Shown one piece after another: positions 24,225-35,927 of a stretch of 64,000 nt of DNA. The DNA comes from Gelatoporia subvermispora B (Eukaryota; Basidiomycota; Agaricomycetes; Polyporales; Gelatoporiaceae). The notes under the pieces are model-generated. The model did no database searches, was not told where the DNA came from, and saw nothing but the letters and a program-made list of their open reading frames with translations. Numbering within the stretch: position 1 is the first letter of the stretch; each line of letters begins with the position of its first letter. A program made the position numbers and the translations under genes. The stretch covers positions 2,252,803 to 2,316,802 of the forward strand of contig KB445793.1 in NCBI GenBank assembly GCA_000320605.2, in the 5' to 3' direction.

Positions 24225-24994
24225 TCAATAGATCCCGGGGATCAGTCGGTAGGGCGTTCTTCTCGCCCATTCCTCCCACTGCTCTCCGAACTCCCGCCTG
24301 AGCACCTCGTCCTCTAACTGCGGCCTCGTCAACGACATGTACGGTACCCAGGATAAGACTATCAGCCAAGCAACCGCCAGAAGCCTCCTCGCCGGCTCGT
24401 CCCAAACCCGAAAGCATTCGGACAAGTATGCTCCTCTTCCGAGCGTTACGAGCGCAACGCCTATGCAACTAACAATTCCAGTGGCGTAGCTCGGGTGGCG
24501 GACGACGGAGTAGGGACCGTTCGTGACGAGTTGGTGACCGTCACGTACTGCGAGCTGGTACGTGAACATTCGTCCCAGGTGACGGTAGCATGCGACGCGA
24601 ATGAGAGCGCCAGTGATGGTCAGCCCACAGCCAGCGAAGAACAAGCGATCGGCATAAGTGCTAAGGGACTTCTGATCGGTGAGCGCCTTGAGGACGCTGT
24701 GGGATATTGGGCATGTTGGGAACTTGCGCGCGAGTATGACGGCGGATTCGCAAAGCGAGGTGGCCCAAAATGTGTACTTCAGCGTCGGGGTGATGAGTGA
24801 GACTGTCCGCTCGACAAAGCTTCTCTTGACGCCATTGAATTTGTTGATTTCTTCGCGCGATGGCGGAGGTTGCGGAGCAGTGCACGCCTATGAAGTGTGA
24901 GCGCCAACCCGTCGGAGAGTTGGCGCAAACGTACCAAATGAAAAGTGTACGCAGAAGCTAGCAATAAGGGGACCTTTATGAGAACGGACGGCAT
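24225..24994 (-). CDS. ICMT-A: isoprenylcysteine carboxyl-methyltransferase-family protein
   Basis: Two exons, 24994-24935 and 24887-24225 (47-nt intron), encode 240 residues. It is an ICMT/PEMT-type membrane methyltransferase: four or five hydrophobic segments, a C-terminal catalytic core with GPYSVVRHPSYATG (cofactor-pocket RHP motif), LEDEVLRREFGEQWEEW and a final ARRTPYRLIPGIY. The family uses S-adenosylmethionine at the ER membrane. The classical member methylates prenylated protein C-termini, and many fungal paralogues have unknown small substrates. The start is the ATG opening a hydrophobic stretch (VLIKVPLLLASAY). It lies tail to tail with P450-A, 123 bp between stops, the same arrangement as ICMT-B/P450-B. 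The frame is intact. Confidence 0.88.
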
Positions 24995-25631
24995 CGTGTG
25001 TAGCGAGAGCTTTGGCAGCCGTGCAGAGTGGGCATTCTTAAAGGCAGTCCAGAGACTCAACAAGTCATACACGTAGCAAATCATATCATTCTCACGGATG
25101 CCGATGCCAGCTCAAGAATAGCACATCTAAAGTGCTCCTTTGACGTCCCGGGGTTTGCTCACGAAACTGGAAGCTCGTATAGGGGGAATTTCATTTCAAG
25201 ATCTTGCGTATGAATAGGAGTGCTTTAAGACTGTTTCGGGCACGAAACGATACTTTGCCCAACTCTTTGAAGTTTCAGGTGTATATGCCGCACTCCCCCC
25301 GTGTGAGATGAAGGAGCCCTAAATAATGACGTATATTGATCGGATCCCTACAAGGTCAACTGGTCCAAACCCTGTTACGGATGGATTCGCCAGTCCGCGG
25401 GAGGCTGCGACAGATTGGCTCCAGCGATCAAAATTCGGTAGACTGCTTTTCGTGTCCTCCCTAGTTGAGGGTATTCCGTGCTTACCACGTGGGATGGTGA
25501 TAGACGCCGCAGAACGTTTGGTCGCGCGTCTCTTATTGCCTGGCGTCTGCAATTATGATGGAATAGTGCAGGGGCTCAGCGACACAACAGCGAGAGAGAG
25601 GCATTACAACCCAAGTAGACCTTGGTTGTGA
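24995..25631. other. Intergenic region, ICMT-A promoter side
   Basis: No gene recognised. A 100-codon + strand frame (25,326-25,631) has no family signature and is probably chance. Confidence 0.5.
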
Positions 25632-27272
25632 CTAGCTCTCGCCACCGGAAAGCACGCCCCTGGCCCACGCGGCGTCGTCCATCAGTCGCTGAGCAAAGAA
25701 GTCGCCAAGCTGATCCCTAAGCTGTGCAACGGCACGAGCATCTTCTTCGTTTGCAGGATTGAGCGGCATCGGTTGTGCGGACGGTGGGGACAGTACTCGG
25801 AGAGCATCCTACGAAGAGGGTCAGGGCTTTGTTCAGACAAGGACGATATATGCGCCAACCATAACAGCATCAACGATACTCCATGTACCTTCCCTACCCT
25901 CAGCACATTCCGCACCAACTACACGGGCCCCGCCGCCCTCTAGCAACCCCTTGCGCACGGCTTCACGTCCTACGCCGACCAACCCACGCACTGCGCCCTC
26001 CCTCGTACCCGCGCTGCGCCCTTGTGCAAGCAATGCGAGAAGCAGTGTCTTCATGACTCGTGGAGGGAGCGAAGGGTATGTCGTCGCATAGGTGGTGAGT
26101 AGGTGGGCGAGTGTTTGTGCTGCTGCGGTGCGAAGATGCGTCGATTGGGCTGGCGGGAGGGCAGAATGAAGCAAGACGGATAGCAATGGTGGGAGTAATT
26201 GATGGAGCTAAGAAGATCACTGAGTATATGCTAGTGAAAAGTATGAATAAGACTCACATAGGGCTCAACGAAGAGCGTAGGATTGTCAAGGAGTGCGCCA
26301 ATCACATCCAAGAAGACCTCCAATACTCGTGCATCCGCCTCGGTTTGAACCCCGCCTCTCAGGGCTGCGACCACACCCTCACCAACCCAGCGCACAATGT
26401 ATGGTAGCAGTGCCTGCAAACCAGCATCGTGCCGTAGACTCGCCAACGCAGCCGTGCGTTTTGCTGGGTCCGCTGTCCCCGATGTCGGCAAAAGGGCACT
26501 CGTGAGTCGCGTATAGTACAGCTGAAGTTCCCGTGATAGAACCTGTTTGACAAGTTGCTGTTGTTGCTGCGCTGCTTTCTTCGCTGCTTGATGTGGTCCG
26601 TCGGATGGGGGTGTCGGCGGAAAGATCGTTCCTGGTCGAGCTGGAGATCCAGGTTTCAGGTCCTGGTCGGGATCGCGAGGGATGGCTGGTGGGTTCTCTG
26701 GTATGAGTGGCTGGACACCTTCAACAGCAAGCCAATGCGCGGTCCAGGAAACGCCTTTCGGGAGTGTGAGTTTCTCCTCACGGATGACTCGGTCGAAATC
26801 AATCTCTTCGTCTTCAACAAAGTAGACAGATCCAGCAGATTGCAGATTAGGGAAGGGAAGGGCTCGTCGGAATGTAGGGGGATTATGAGGGGTGTGGCCA
26901 TAAAGCGGTTCAATGTTCAAGACCCGAAGCGCATTGTCAATATCTGCTGTCGTCATCGTCGTACGCCGTGCATGGCGCATAAACTTTGCTGCTTCCTATA
27001 GGTGGTAGTATTAAATATCAATACCGTTGCAGTGGAATTGATACATACCTCGACGACTTGGTGTATTCGATATTCAACATCGCTTGCTAAGGCTGAAGCG
27101 ACATTGTCCGATAAATTGGTGATGTTGAGGGACTCCGCAACATCCTAATGCGGCCTCAAGGATCGCAACATGAGCAATTCAGCATAGAGAACATGCGTAC
27201 TCGAATGGAGTCAGCCTTGTAGATGCCCGTCAGTTGTGTCGGAGCACGAGCCTTGATGTTTTGTTTGCTCAT
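25632..27272 (-). CDS. TAF6: TFIID subunit TAF6
   Basis: Five exons (27272-27201, 27144-27049, 26995-26258, 26207-25860, 25808-25632) encode 476 residues. The N-terminal 95 residues are the histone fold that pairs with TAF9: IYKADSIRDVAESLNI, then EYRIHQVVEEAAKFMRHARR and TTADIDNALRVLNIEPLYGH, which is a close match to TAF6. A proline/glutamine linker follows, then the C-terminal HEAT-repeat domain (helical Leu-rich stretches around YYTRLTSALL, LLPYIVRWVGEGV, LHQLLPPLL). TAF6 is a core part of TFIID (and of SAGA in some lineages) in the nucleus. The donor of intron 4 (GTTGGC) is weak, so the exon 4 end is the least certain point. Divergent from the F-box gene. Confidence 0.9.
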
Positions 27273-27807
27273 GAGCTCGCTCAGCAGCCTTCTAACTACG
27301 AATAGCAGCAGGTATATAGTTACAACAAGAAACGATAGCAAAAGCAGAAAGAAATCGCAAACAGCGAGTGGACGATGGAAATGAGGTCAGGGCCTGCAGC
27401 CACCAGGGGTCGTCAACCTTCTCACGGTCTATTACACCACGTGGTTATACTGTAGCGCTCAACCGCGTCGCGTCGTAGGCGCTAAAATCGTGCGCGCCAG
27501 GCGTGGACACTGGAAGGTACTCGTAATCTCCGGCAGCAGACAAACTCGAATCTTATGCTTTCCCAGAATACATCGTTGTGTGCCCTGTCTTCTCTGGGAA
27601 TCTGTCGGTCTCCATCAGCGCTTAAAGGCGACAACTCGTAACTTGACTGTGTTCCTATCCGTCTGTTGTCGAAGCAAGCAACGGCGCACTGACAGCACAG
27701 TGTCGAGCAATCCGAGCAGTGGGTTCAGGCAATAGTAGGGCAGTTACACCGCTGACCTTTCGCAGACAGAAGATAACACGCTTCCATACGACGTCTGAAT
27801 ACCCATT
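27273..27807. promoter_or_regulatory. Divergent promoter region of TAF6 and the F-box gene
   Basis: 535 bp between opposed start codons. No further gene seen. Confidence 0.5.
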
Positions 27808-29340
27808 ATGGCTTTCCTCGATCTGCCCCCAGAGATCATAGAACAAGTCATCCTGGAATGTGACCCGCTCGACGTCTCTAGGCTTGCGCAGACCTGCTCT
27901 GCCCTGCGCTCCTTGATATATGACCCGGAGAGTCAGCATGTTTGGCGTGTTCTATATCTCACTCAACCACTGGATGACCCTCGTCGTTGCGTCACACAAC
28001 TCGGCTACTCCACACCACAGGAAGTAGACTGGCGTGCGGAGCTGCAGCGTGTCATCCGGGCGCGCACGGTAGTATTGAATCCAAGCTGTTGTCGTCCGGA
28101 AGAGCTTCATGTTATTCTCGAGACGCTACTGCGGCTAATTACGCAACTCCCGCCCGTACCGGGAGTTGACAGCGACGAGCTCGCCTTCAATCTCGTCTGG
28201 ACTGCAGCCCTCCTCCGCGGGGGACACTTCCTCGAGGATGACACCCTCGAGCTCACACCGACAGAGAAGCAGCTCCGCGCTCAGATCCATACCCACTTTG
28301 GGCTCACCACCACCGACTACCGGTCCGCGCGGCGATCTGCTTCTCGTGCCTATGTCTACGCTATGCGACATTATCGGGAGATCAACGACTACGGCCCATT
28401 CATGACGGACGGGAGCGGTTGTGTCAATTGGGAGCATTTACAGGCAATCCATCATGTAATGGCGATGCATATTGTGCCCGCAACATCGGGTGTGGATCAG
28501 CCGAGTGGTTTCACCATCTTCCCCATGAGTCTCCCATACAGCCAAAGTATCATTACCCCCGGTACAGATCTAGAGACAGAGGATGATTGGGCAGGGGTCT
28601 CAGGAACCTGGCAATGTATATTTTGCTTCTGCGATCATCGAGAGCTACTTTGTGAGTGTTCTGTTATCCCCTCAAACACCTTTGACTGACTTGCGATGCA
28701 GACTACAACAACTTCCACGTAAGTATCACGTGTGACGATGCAACTGGCTTGGCTCATCTGTACAAAGCAGCTGTCCAACACCGACACAGATGAGCTAGAC
28801 GTATCTATATTCGACAGGGCCGACTTCATGGAGGTCTTCAGCTCCCTTAACGTCGAGATGCGCGTCGTGAGAACAGAACCTGACCCTGAACACCTTACGC
28901 GCCCGCGCATTCTCTTTACAGGAGACATCAATGGCCAGCCTACTATAGAGGGCTGGGTCGCCATCACGCCTGATGAACATATTCGATGGCACTTCGTGAG
29001 TTTTCCGAGGGGATCTCATGAACGACTGCTCAAGACCGCCTCGTTCGTTGTAGACATCCGGCGAAGGTGGCGTTCCTCTATGGAGCTCCGAAGGAATTCA
29101 AGTAGGAGGCGTCCGTTCGGCCTTCGGGGTTATTGGGTCGTGGACGACCGCGCAGCACCATCGAGCGGATCCAGTCGGTAGGTAACTCTCATGTACCCGT
29201 CGGGTCGCGCTGAAGCGGCGTGGTGCATAGGTCCATTCTGGCTTCGGAAGGTACTAGCTCCAGTCATGGTAGAAGCCGCCATAACCACCCCTGAAGCCCA
29301 GGATGAAGACGACACCGATGACGACGACGATGGACTTTGA
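27808..29340 (+). CDS. F-box protein
   Basis: Five exons (27808-28651, 28702-28718, 28771-28995, 29054-29177, 29231-29340) encode 439 residues. An F-box at residues 1-40 (FLDLPPEIIEQVILECDPLD, then SRLAQTCSALRSLIYD, then HVWRVL) would bind Skp1 in an SCF ubiquitin ligase. The C-terminal half is the domain common in agaricomycete F-box proteins: IRWHF, SEGIQVGGVRSAFGVIGSWT, DPVGPFW. The 17-nt second exon (YNNFH) is needed to hold frame. The intron 2 acceptor is taken at AAAGCAG because the later CACAG would break phase. The tail is an Asp-rich run. The substrate is unknown. Confidence 0.85.
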
Positions 29341-31778
29341 TAGATTATCGCCAGGAGACTCCCAATTCAAGATGCACTGCCTCGCATCGTGCTTCTATTT
29401 TCAGTCATATACGTTTGACCCTAAGCCCGGTACATATATGGAACCCCTGCTGTGGACATTGCGAAGAATGTATAGGGTGCTGACTCTGAAACACCTCGAT
29501 TCTTCGAAGGGATATTCATTAGACGTCGATTTTTCGCATGAATCTCAACGTCAAATGAGCGTCGAACTCTGTGCTGCCAATGCGCTTTTCTCCTGTCTAC
29601 ATCGCCGATTCTCGTTTTACGGGGATGCCTGCGGGAATGTCGTGTGATATCAAAGTTTGTGGGAAGCTGTTGTACCGTTGATGAACCTGAATTACATCAA
29701 GATTCTGCATACATATAATCGCAGTATGCTCTACGCATTGCTTACGCTGATCACTGCTTGAAGCCTTGCACTATAATTTAGTGACGGCGATCAGAGCGTT
29801 TACTTCACACGTGCTGGTGGGGAGACATGCTATATTCGACCAAATCGAGAGGGGGACAACCGCGGTCACAGGAAATTTTGGCCAGTCGGCGTCGTGTGGC
29901 GTTGCTTTAGACCCATCCTCACATTCCATCTCGTTCAACATCAAACTATGTTGGTCGAAATTAAGTTCCCAGTACAGCCAACATCAAATGGCTCGTCTCG
30001 AAAGCGAGGGTCACGACACAGCGGTAGGAATTCCGAAGACCCTTTGGCAAGACCGACAGGGTACGCGGTGTGGGGAAGGGGTGGTCAAACATCTATGAGA
30101 CAAAGCGGTTCGATCTCAGTGGGAGAGGCGCAATCCCAGTCCAAGCCGAGGCACACAACTATCGTGATACCAGCTGTGAGTCATGGCTTGGCTTCTGGTA
30201 GCAATCGCTCACTATGATGTAGGAGGCGTCAACATCACGCCAAGAGTCTGACCATGACGCTGGTGGTGAGACGCCATATCAAGGCGGGCTCACTCATGTA
30301 TCATTGTGGATGCCGAAGGAGCTCGTTGACGAGCTTCCGGAATTACGCAAGCATCGAGATCATTTCGACACGAGTTCAGGTCCGTTTCGGAGCCCTGCAG
30401 GTACCGAACAAAACATAAGCCACGGATGGCCTGCACTAGGTAGAGACCAAACAGGCTCCACCGAGGATATGCAAGGTCAGCAGTTGTCATGTCTTGTTCG
30501 GTAGTCGCATGGCTGACGGAGTTCATTAATAGATATCATACCAGCTTTGACAAATCCAGGAAGAACCCAACAGCAAAGTCACTGCCGGGAAATATCTCCC
30601 CGAGCAGCCGCGAATACATATATGAGGGGCAAGGCAGCAGGTAAGTCGCTCTAATTATATGATCCAGCGTCTGCTGAGATGGTATAGATATCTCGTCTGT
30701 GCATGACGAGGTAGGAGCGACCTTGTTCCCGCCCCCGCCCCTGGTCCTTCGGTCACATCAAGAGAGTACGCACTGCAAAGGGCATGTCGCAGCTTTTGGA
30801 CATGCTCTAAACCTAGAGTCGCCGTTGCCTCACGATCAGGCGTCGTGGGCTCCGAAAATAGACAGAGGACATGGTAAGTCGAATGAGTCCAAGTCCACAT
30901 ATGCTACGCTGGGACAACACAGGGCGATGAGATATCATCTGCAAAGGCCTTTTCTAGGGTAACAAACCTGATCCCTGCTGTTGTAGTGTATGTGATGCAG
31001 GCAGGTGACATCGGCGTCTTTCGCAGAGCTGCTTCACGCCTGTCTGTTCTGCATCCGTCATTTTCTCGCGACTTTGTTAGCTAGTCGAGATTCTGATAAT
31101 ACCTTCATTCTCGTTCTTCACAGGGACCAGATAGGGCCGTGCCACCATACTCAACTTGAAGCACAGGTCGCCAATCCGGAGTGGGGCAGATATGGGAGCC
31201 ACCGTTCACGATTTGATTGAGGAGTATACATTGTTGAACAATACGGCTGGCGAGTGTAGCTTCGGTACCAATCACAGGATACTTTCGGGAGCTCGAATAC
31301 AAACCCTGGGGGGAAGGGGTCGTCGAGGGAACGTCGACTCGTCGACAGGATAAGTAATTGCGGTTCACGTGGTTCTGTGTCCATGATACACGTGCTTTGG
31401 TGTCCGTGCATGTAAATGGTAGCAGCATGTCATGCTGAGCCTATCAACTAGCTCAGGCCTCCTGAGCTGAGAGATTGACCCAGCGTAGTTGTTATGGAGC
31501 CTGCCGCGCTTGCGCGGCACTGAGGAACAGCAATCCACGTACAGCGTGACTGACAAACGCGTCCCCATTTTGGTGCCCGTCGCGTGATTGAGCCCGCTCG
31601 GCTTGGCCTTGATTCAAGCTGCATCGCGATGTTTCTTAGGCATAAAAACAGTTATACACAACTTTTCAGAAGAATGGGTTCCGTGGTAATGGTTACAAAG
31701 TACATACTGAGACCAGGACAGGGAAGTTCCAAGAAATGACACGCTATGGAATCTACACCTGCTATGACAGCTGAAACA
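29341..31778. other. Region with gene-like exons but no complete gene
   Basis: Apart from the possible gene described at 30,223-30,873, I see no recognisable coding region. The left part (29,341-29,760) and right part (31,090-31,778) contain only short unrelated frames. Confidence 0.4.
30223..30873 (+). pseudogene. Possible decayed multi-exon gene of unknown family
   Basis: Three exon-like blocks join in phase: 30223-30475 (acceptor GATGTAG, donor GTCAGC), 30533-30640 (donor GTAAGT) and 30688-30873 (donor GTAAGT), encoding a Ser/Gly/Pro-rich hydrophilic stretch including WMPKELVDELPELRKHRDHF. An upstream block ending at 30175 (GTGAGT) also fits. Downstream, the hydrophobic frame AFSRVTNLIPAVVVYVMQAG (about 30,945-31,005) is out of phase by one base with any GT-AG join I can make. 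So either an exon is missed or the gene is broken. No family recognised. Confidence 0.35.
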
Positions 31779-33438
31779 TTACAGCTCCTCCATGCCTCCA
31801 GCGACTACGACAGGCACAGCCAACCCGTCGTGTCCATCCCCTGCGGACTTCCTACTGGATGAGAATGAATCTATGAAGCTCGGTATGTCTCCGGAAGGGG
31901 TAAGCAATTCGTCTTGATCATCGTCGGTATCTTCGTCTGCGACGCTTTCTGCTTTGCCTCGTTCAGGTCCAGTCAGGGCTGCCGAGATGACCTGAGAAGT
32001 ATCCGAAGTCGATGAATCCGAAGAATTCAGAGTGTCAAAGCTGGAGGAGTCCGCAGAGGTAGCATTCAGCGAATTTTCGGATGTCGTATCTTCCTGAGAA
32101 TTTGATGTTCGTCGGTCGATTCTCGGATCTGTGTTGAACGTAGAATCAATCCCACCCGTCAGAGGATGTAGCACAAACCTGTATCCCAAGGTGGTCCTTG
32201 GCGCATGTAGTCATTGCCAAGAAGAGCTTGTAAATCCTGCGGCTGGCACGCCGAGAGCACGTCCTCCTCGAAGGTGGCCCGAATTCGCTTCGTCAGCGCC
32301 GCCAAGTCCCCAAAGCGAGTCTTGAATGCGACTGGGAGAGGGCCAAAGCGAACAGTACTGGCAGACGCCTGAGCGGCCAGAGTAGAGTACGTAGAGGGCA
32401 CCAAAGACGATGAGTACATGCTATAGGTGACTCGAGAGCGAACAGAAAAGTCGCTCGGAGCCGAAGACACAGGGAGAGGCACAGAAACAGTATCAAGAGC
32501 GCCAGGTTGAGATGTTTCGAGAAGGAGCTGAGAAAGATACATCATATCAGGCGAGGACCTATCTTGAGCGTATCCGGTCTCGATGTGCGACTGAACAGAA
32601 GGCACTTGAGGAACGGCGTCCACGTCGAAAGGTCCTATAGGATACTGCAACTGTGCAGTCGCCAGATCTATGTCGCCAGATGAATCGGGAGAGCTGTCAA
32701 CATACGCTTGATGTCCTGCGGGGACGTAAGTCACGGGGAACGCAAGGGGGATGTATCCGAGAGAGGGCGAGCGAGTAGAAGAGCGCATGTTGAAAATGTC
32801 GTCCGAGAGGGCCTGTGTCGGGTCCGCAGAAGCCTCGGGGTGCAAGATGGGGGACCTGAGAGGAACCGTGAAAGAAGTACCAGGGTGAGCTACTTGGACA
32901 CTATTCGGTGTCCCTGAAAGAGCCGGGCTTGGGTGACCTTGGAGGTTCGAGGTGCCTTGATCGCCTGGCTTTGTTCCTTCGCCACTAGGATTCGGGAGCA
33001 GGACCCGGTTAACACCTCCCCCATTCTTGGGCAGGGCCACTGGTTGGCCGGCATTTAGAGAGTCTTTAGGCAAAAGGGGCGTCCCAGTGGTGGATTCGGA
33101 AGAGATCGAGGCCTCTGCAGTGCTAGATCGGGGGTGTGCACGTTGGTGCACACGCCGCCTGCTGAGCCATTTGCGTATCCACTTTTGCTCTCTGCGCACT
33201 AGGCATCAGAGAGAAAATCGCTAACAGGGCAAGGACTCAAGAGAACTCACAAACCGGTCTCTGCGGCAGCTTGTATAATCTCCTCCTTGGGGACGTTCTC
33301 CAAGCCCGTTTGCTCACCAAGCTTCTTGAGGATGACCAGCTGCCACTCCGACGCGACCACTCGCTTGACTGCCGACGGGATGAGCGTGCCAACACGCGCC
33401 GATGGGGCATGGACTCGAGGGGACGCAGAGCGGGGCAT
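31779..33438 (-). CDS. Divergent homeodomain-like DNA-binding protein
   Basis: Three exons (33438-33251, 33191-32179, 32128-31779) encode 516 residues. Residues about 28-80 resemble a homeodomain: VVASEWQLVILKKLGEQTGL, then VPKEEIIQAAAETGL, and the putative recognition helix EQKWIRKWLSRRRV. Helix 3 keeps the tryptophan and the basic run, but the near-invariant Asn of true homeodomains (position 51) is not Asn here. The remaining 430 residues are Ser/Thr/Pro-rich and probably disordered, with a short conserved-looking helix RFGDLAALTKRIRATFEEDV and an acidic Ser-rich tail. The join at intron 1 uses the second AG (GCGCAG), because the first breaks phase with the GTGAGT donor. Probably a nuclear transcription factor; target unknown. 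Confidence 0.72.
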
Positions 33439-33761
33439 GTCGGTCGAGGTTGATGTTCGCCAGCTCGCCCGCGCCGGGCCCGCGCACGACCCGACTTCGT
33501 GGCGTTCAACTCCGTCTCAACTCTCGCGTGACTTTCGATCGTCCCAGCAATACGGACCCGCACGAACGTGTGTCCCGGTAAACTGTTAGTGCATACATCA
33601 GAGGCACACACACACAAGTTCTGTATATGTTACAAAATAGTGATACACATAATCCTAGAATCCACGGGGACACCAGATAGCCAGGCGTCCCGCGACCGAC
33701 GTACATCGGCCACCCACGGGAAAAATTAGATTGGAAAGAGTCAATGTCAGTCCGCGTTGAA

Positions 33762-35525
33762 CTACCATTTTCCTGCAATCCTGCCCACAGCCCACACGAG
33801 GCCGCCTCCACCCACGGGCACAAGGAGCGTCCACACGCCGACGTCCCACACGATCCGTCGGCCGAGGCGCCGTCGCTGGAGCGTGCGCTCCTTGCGCTGG
33901 AGTAGCTCATCATACCGTGAATCGCTCTCGCTTGCGGTGGCGCGGGGCGTCGCAGGAGTGCTTGGTGGTATGATGATAGACAGCGGCCGGCGGAAGTGGT
34001 GTAGGGTGATGTGGATGAATGCTATACAACAACTAGTCACAATATGCGCCTTGTTCACAAAGACGTGAGGCATACCAGGTAGCATATAAGTGCTGAGGAA
34101 CGCCAGCACGAGTAATACATCGCTGAGGATGCCAAATATAGGCTGCGGGCAGAGGGACAGGAGTACTGTGGCGACAATGACGAGTGTTTTCGAGAGGGGG
34201 AAACTGGTAAGGCGGCGCACGGCGAAGGATACAGGGAGCGCTGGAGACGTGATAAGAATAGATGGTATAGCCAGCGATAGCGCAGTGGCGCTAAATATAG
34301 CGGTCATCGCGCGGACCGTAAAGGTGGGCGATTGCTGTGGGATGTAGGTCATGCGTCCTTTCAGCTGACAGTAGAGAGCTGGACATACCTGTGGCGTTTC
34401 CGGAGAACGGAAGAAAATGAGGGGAAGGATGAGGAGTGCAGAGAGGGCTATAGAAATGAGCGACAGGAGCTTGAACGACTTGGAGCGCTTCTGTTTCGGG
34501 AGCCCGGGTTGTACAGCGCCTTTGAGTGCGGCGTACAACGGGATGGTCGACCCAGTAGTAAAAGCAAATGCGACTATGGCTGTGGAGAGGTATTTGAAAA
34601 TGAGAACAAAATGAAAATGCAGCAGTGGACAGAACGCACGTAATCCGTCCCAGAGCGTTCCCAGGGAGGTTGAACTCGCCTGGAAGGTAAGCATCCCTTT
34701 CGCATGCGCATATGCCATGGTGCTCAGCCATGCAATGAATGCCACGATTGAGAGCCAAGTCGCATATATGACCCTGCCGGTAGCGAGCGACGGCGAGAAA
34801 AAGAAGACTGCCATGATGAGTGCCAGCGCAAAAGTGACCATGAAATTCGTTGGAAGGAGCAACTTCGCGGGCAGCAAAGGGAGGAGCACATCCGTAGACG
34901 CTGCATGCGCAGGTCAGTATTCCGAACGAGAGATACTATTCCAAGATGACTCGAACGCACCCCGAAGGTATACAGCCGCGAGCAATATCCTGAGTAACCC
35001 CACGCTCCCTCGCACGACATACCTCAGCCAACGTCGCCTCTTTTCATGACCTCGTCCTCCCGCAAACGACTCCAGTACAATCTCCTCCAAATCTGCGCAC
35101 CGGATGTACCGCGCTAGCATGTACCAAATTTGTCTCGCAAACGCTGAGAGCCCCGCGAAACCCACAACTGCGATCAATACCACCTCCTTCCTTGTTTGCA
35201 CGTCCGCCACGAGCATCGCTCCAAGCTTCAAAAATGGTGCGACGAGGTACAGAAAGACGGTGGGTGACGAGAGCGGTGGGACTGGAGAGGCGAGAAGCCG
35301 TGCATGCTGGGCGTCCTCGTCATCTTCGTCTTCACTCGAGAGGTCGATGTCGAATGGTCTGTCGGAGGGGTCCCCAGAGTCGGGAACGAGGATGAGTGCG
35401 GCCGACGAGTCGTAGTCCTCGGAGCTACGCCCGGACCCCGACGAGCCAGAGCGCGAGCGGGTTGGCGAGGCGGGGTGTGGGGGCGGGGGCGGGGATGCGG
35501 GGGGTGAGCTAGTTCTGCTCTGCAT
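33762..35525 (-). CDS. Multi-pass membrane protein, amino-acid-permease (AAAP)-like
   Basis: Five exons (35525-34961, 34900-34640, 34579-34389, 34334-34076, 34021-33762) encode 511 residues. The N-terminal 75 residues are hydrophilic (Ser/Pro, then the acidic SSEDEDDEDAQHARLL) and cytosolic in style; about ten or eleven hydrophobic helices follow. FLYLVAPFLKLGAML, VAFAFTTGSTIPLYAALKG and LLPAFIHITLHHF fit the amino acid/auxin permease superfamily, but the match is loose and the substrate is unknown. Three introns whose length is a multiple of three (60, 54, 54 nt) lie in what looks like one long frame. They were called from GTGCGT/CACAG, GTATGT/CACAG and GTATGC/ATAG borders. Reading through them would insert non-helical sequence. 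The tail is basic before a last helix. Confidence 0.75.
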
Positions 35526-35927
35526 CGTTGTAGAGGAATGTATGGGAGTGGGGAGGAAGAAAGGAGCGGATGGGTAGGGACAGAACCAGCCTGGGGAAAG
35601 AGTAGCAGACGAACAGCGAAACTGGGGCAAGCGCGGGCTGCGGACGGTCGACGGCTCGACGCATTTGGGCGCCGGAATATGTTCGTGACATATTGGTCCG
35701 CTTCCCACGCCGTGCGCATTAGACGCCCAGGAACAGCGTGGCGCCCACCGATATATCTGCTCACAAGACGGGCGGACAAGACCTTTTTTCTTTTCGACGA
35801 TCTATAGGAGCATGCACCCTCTGTCATCAATTTGTGCACCGTCATTTCGCTCGAAATATAGCCAAAATGCAATGTAGATGGTCCATGTGTTAGATATCCC
35901 ATAAGATGTATGGGCAGCGCCAGGCTA

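Noticed and set aside
25326..25631. 101-codon + frame upstream of TAF6's 3' end
   Set aside because: Runs into the convergent end of TAF6, no homology signal recognised, no splice-linked exons.
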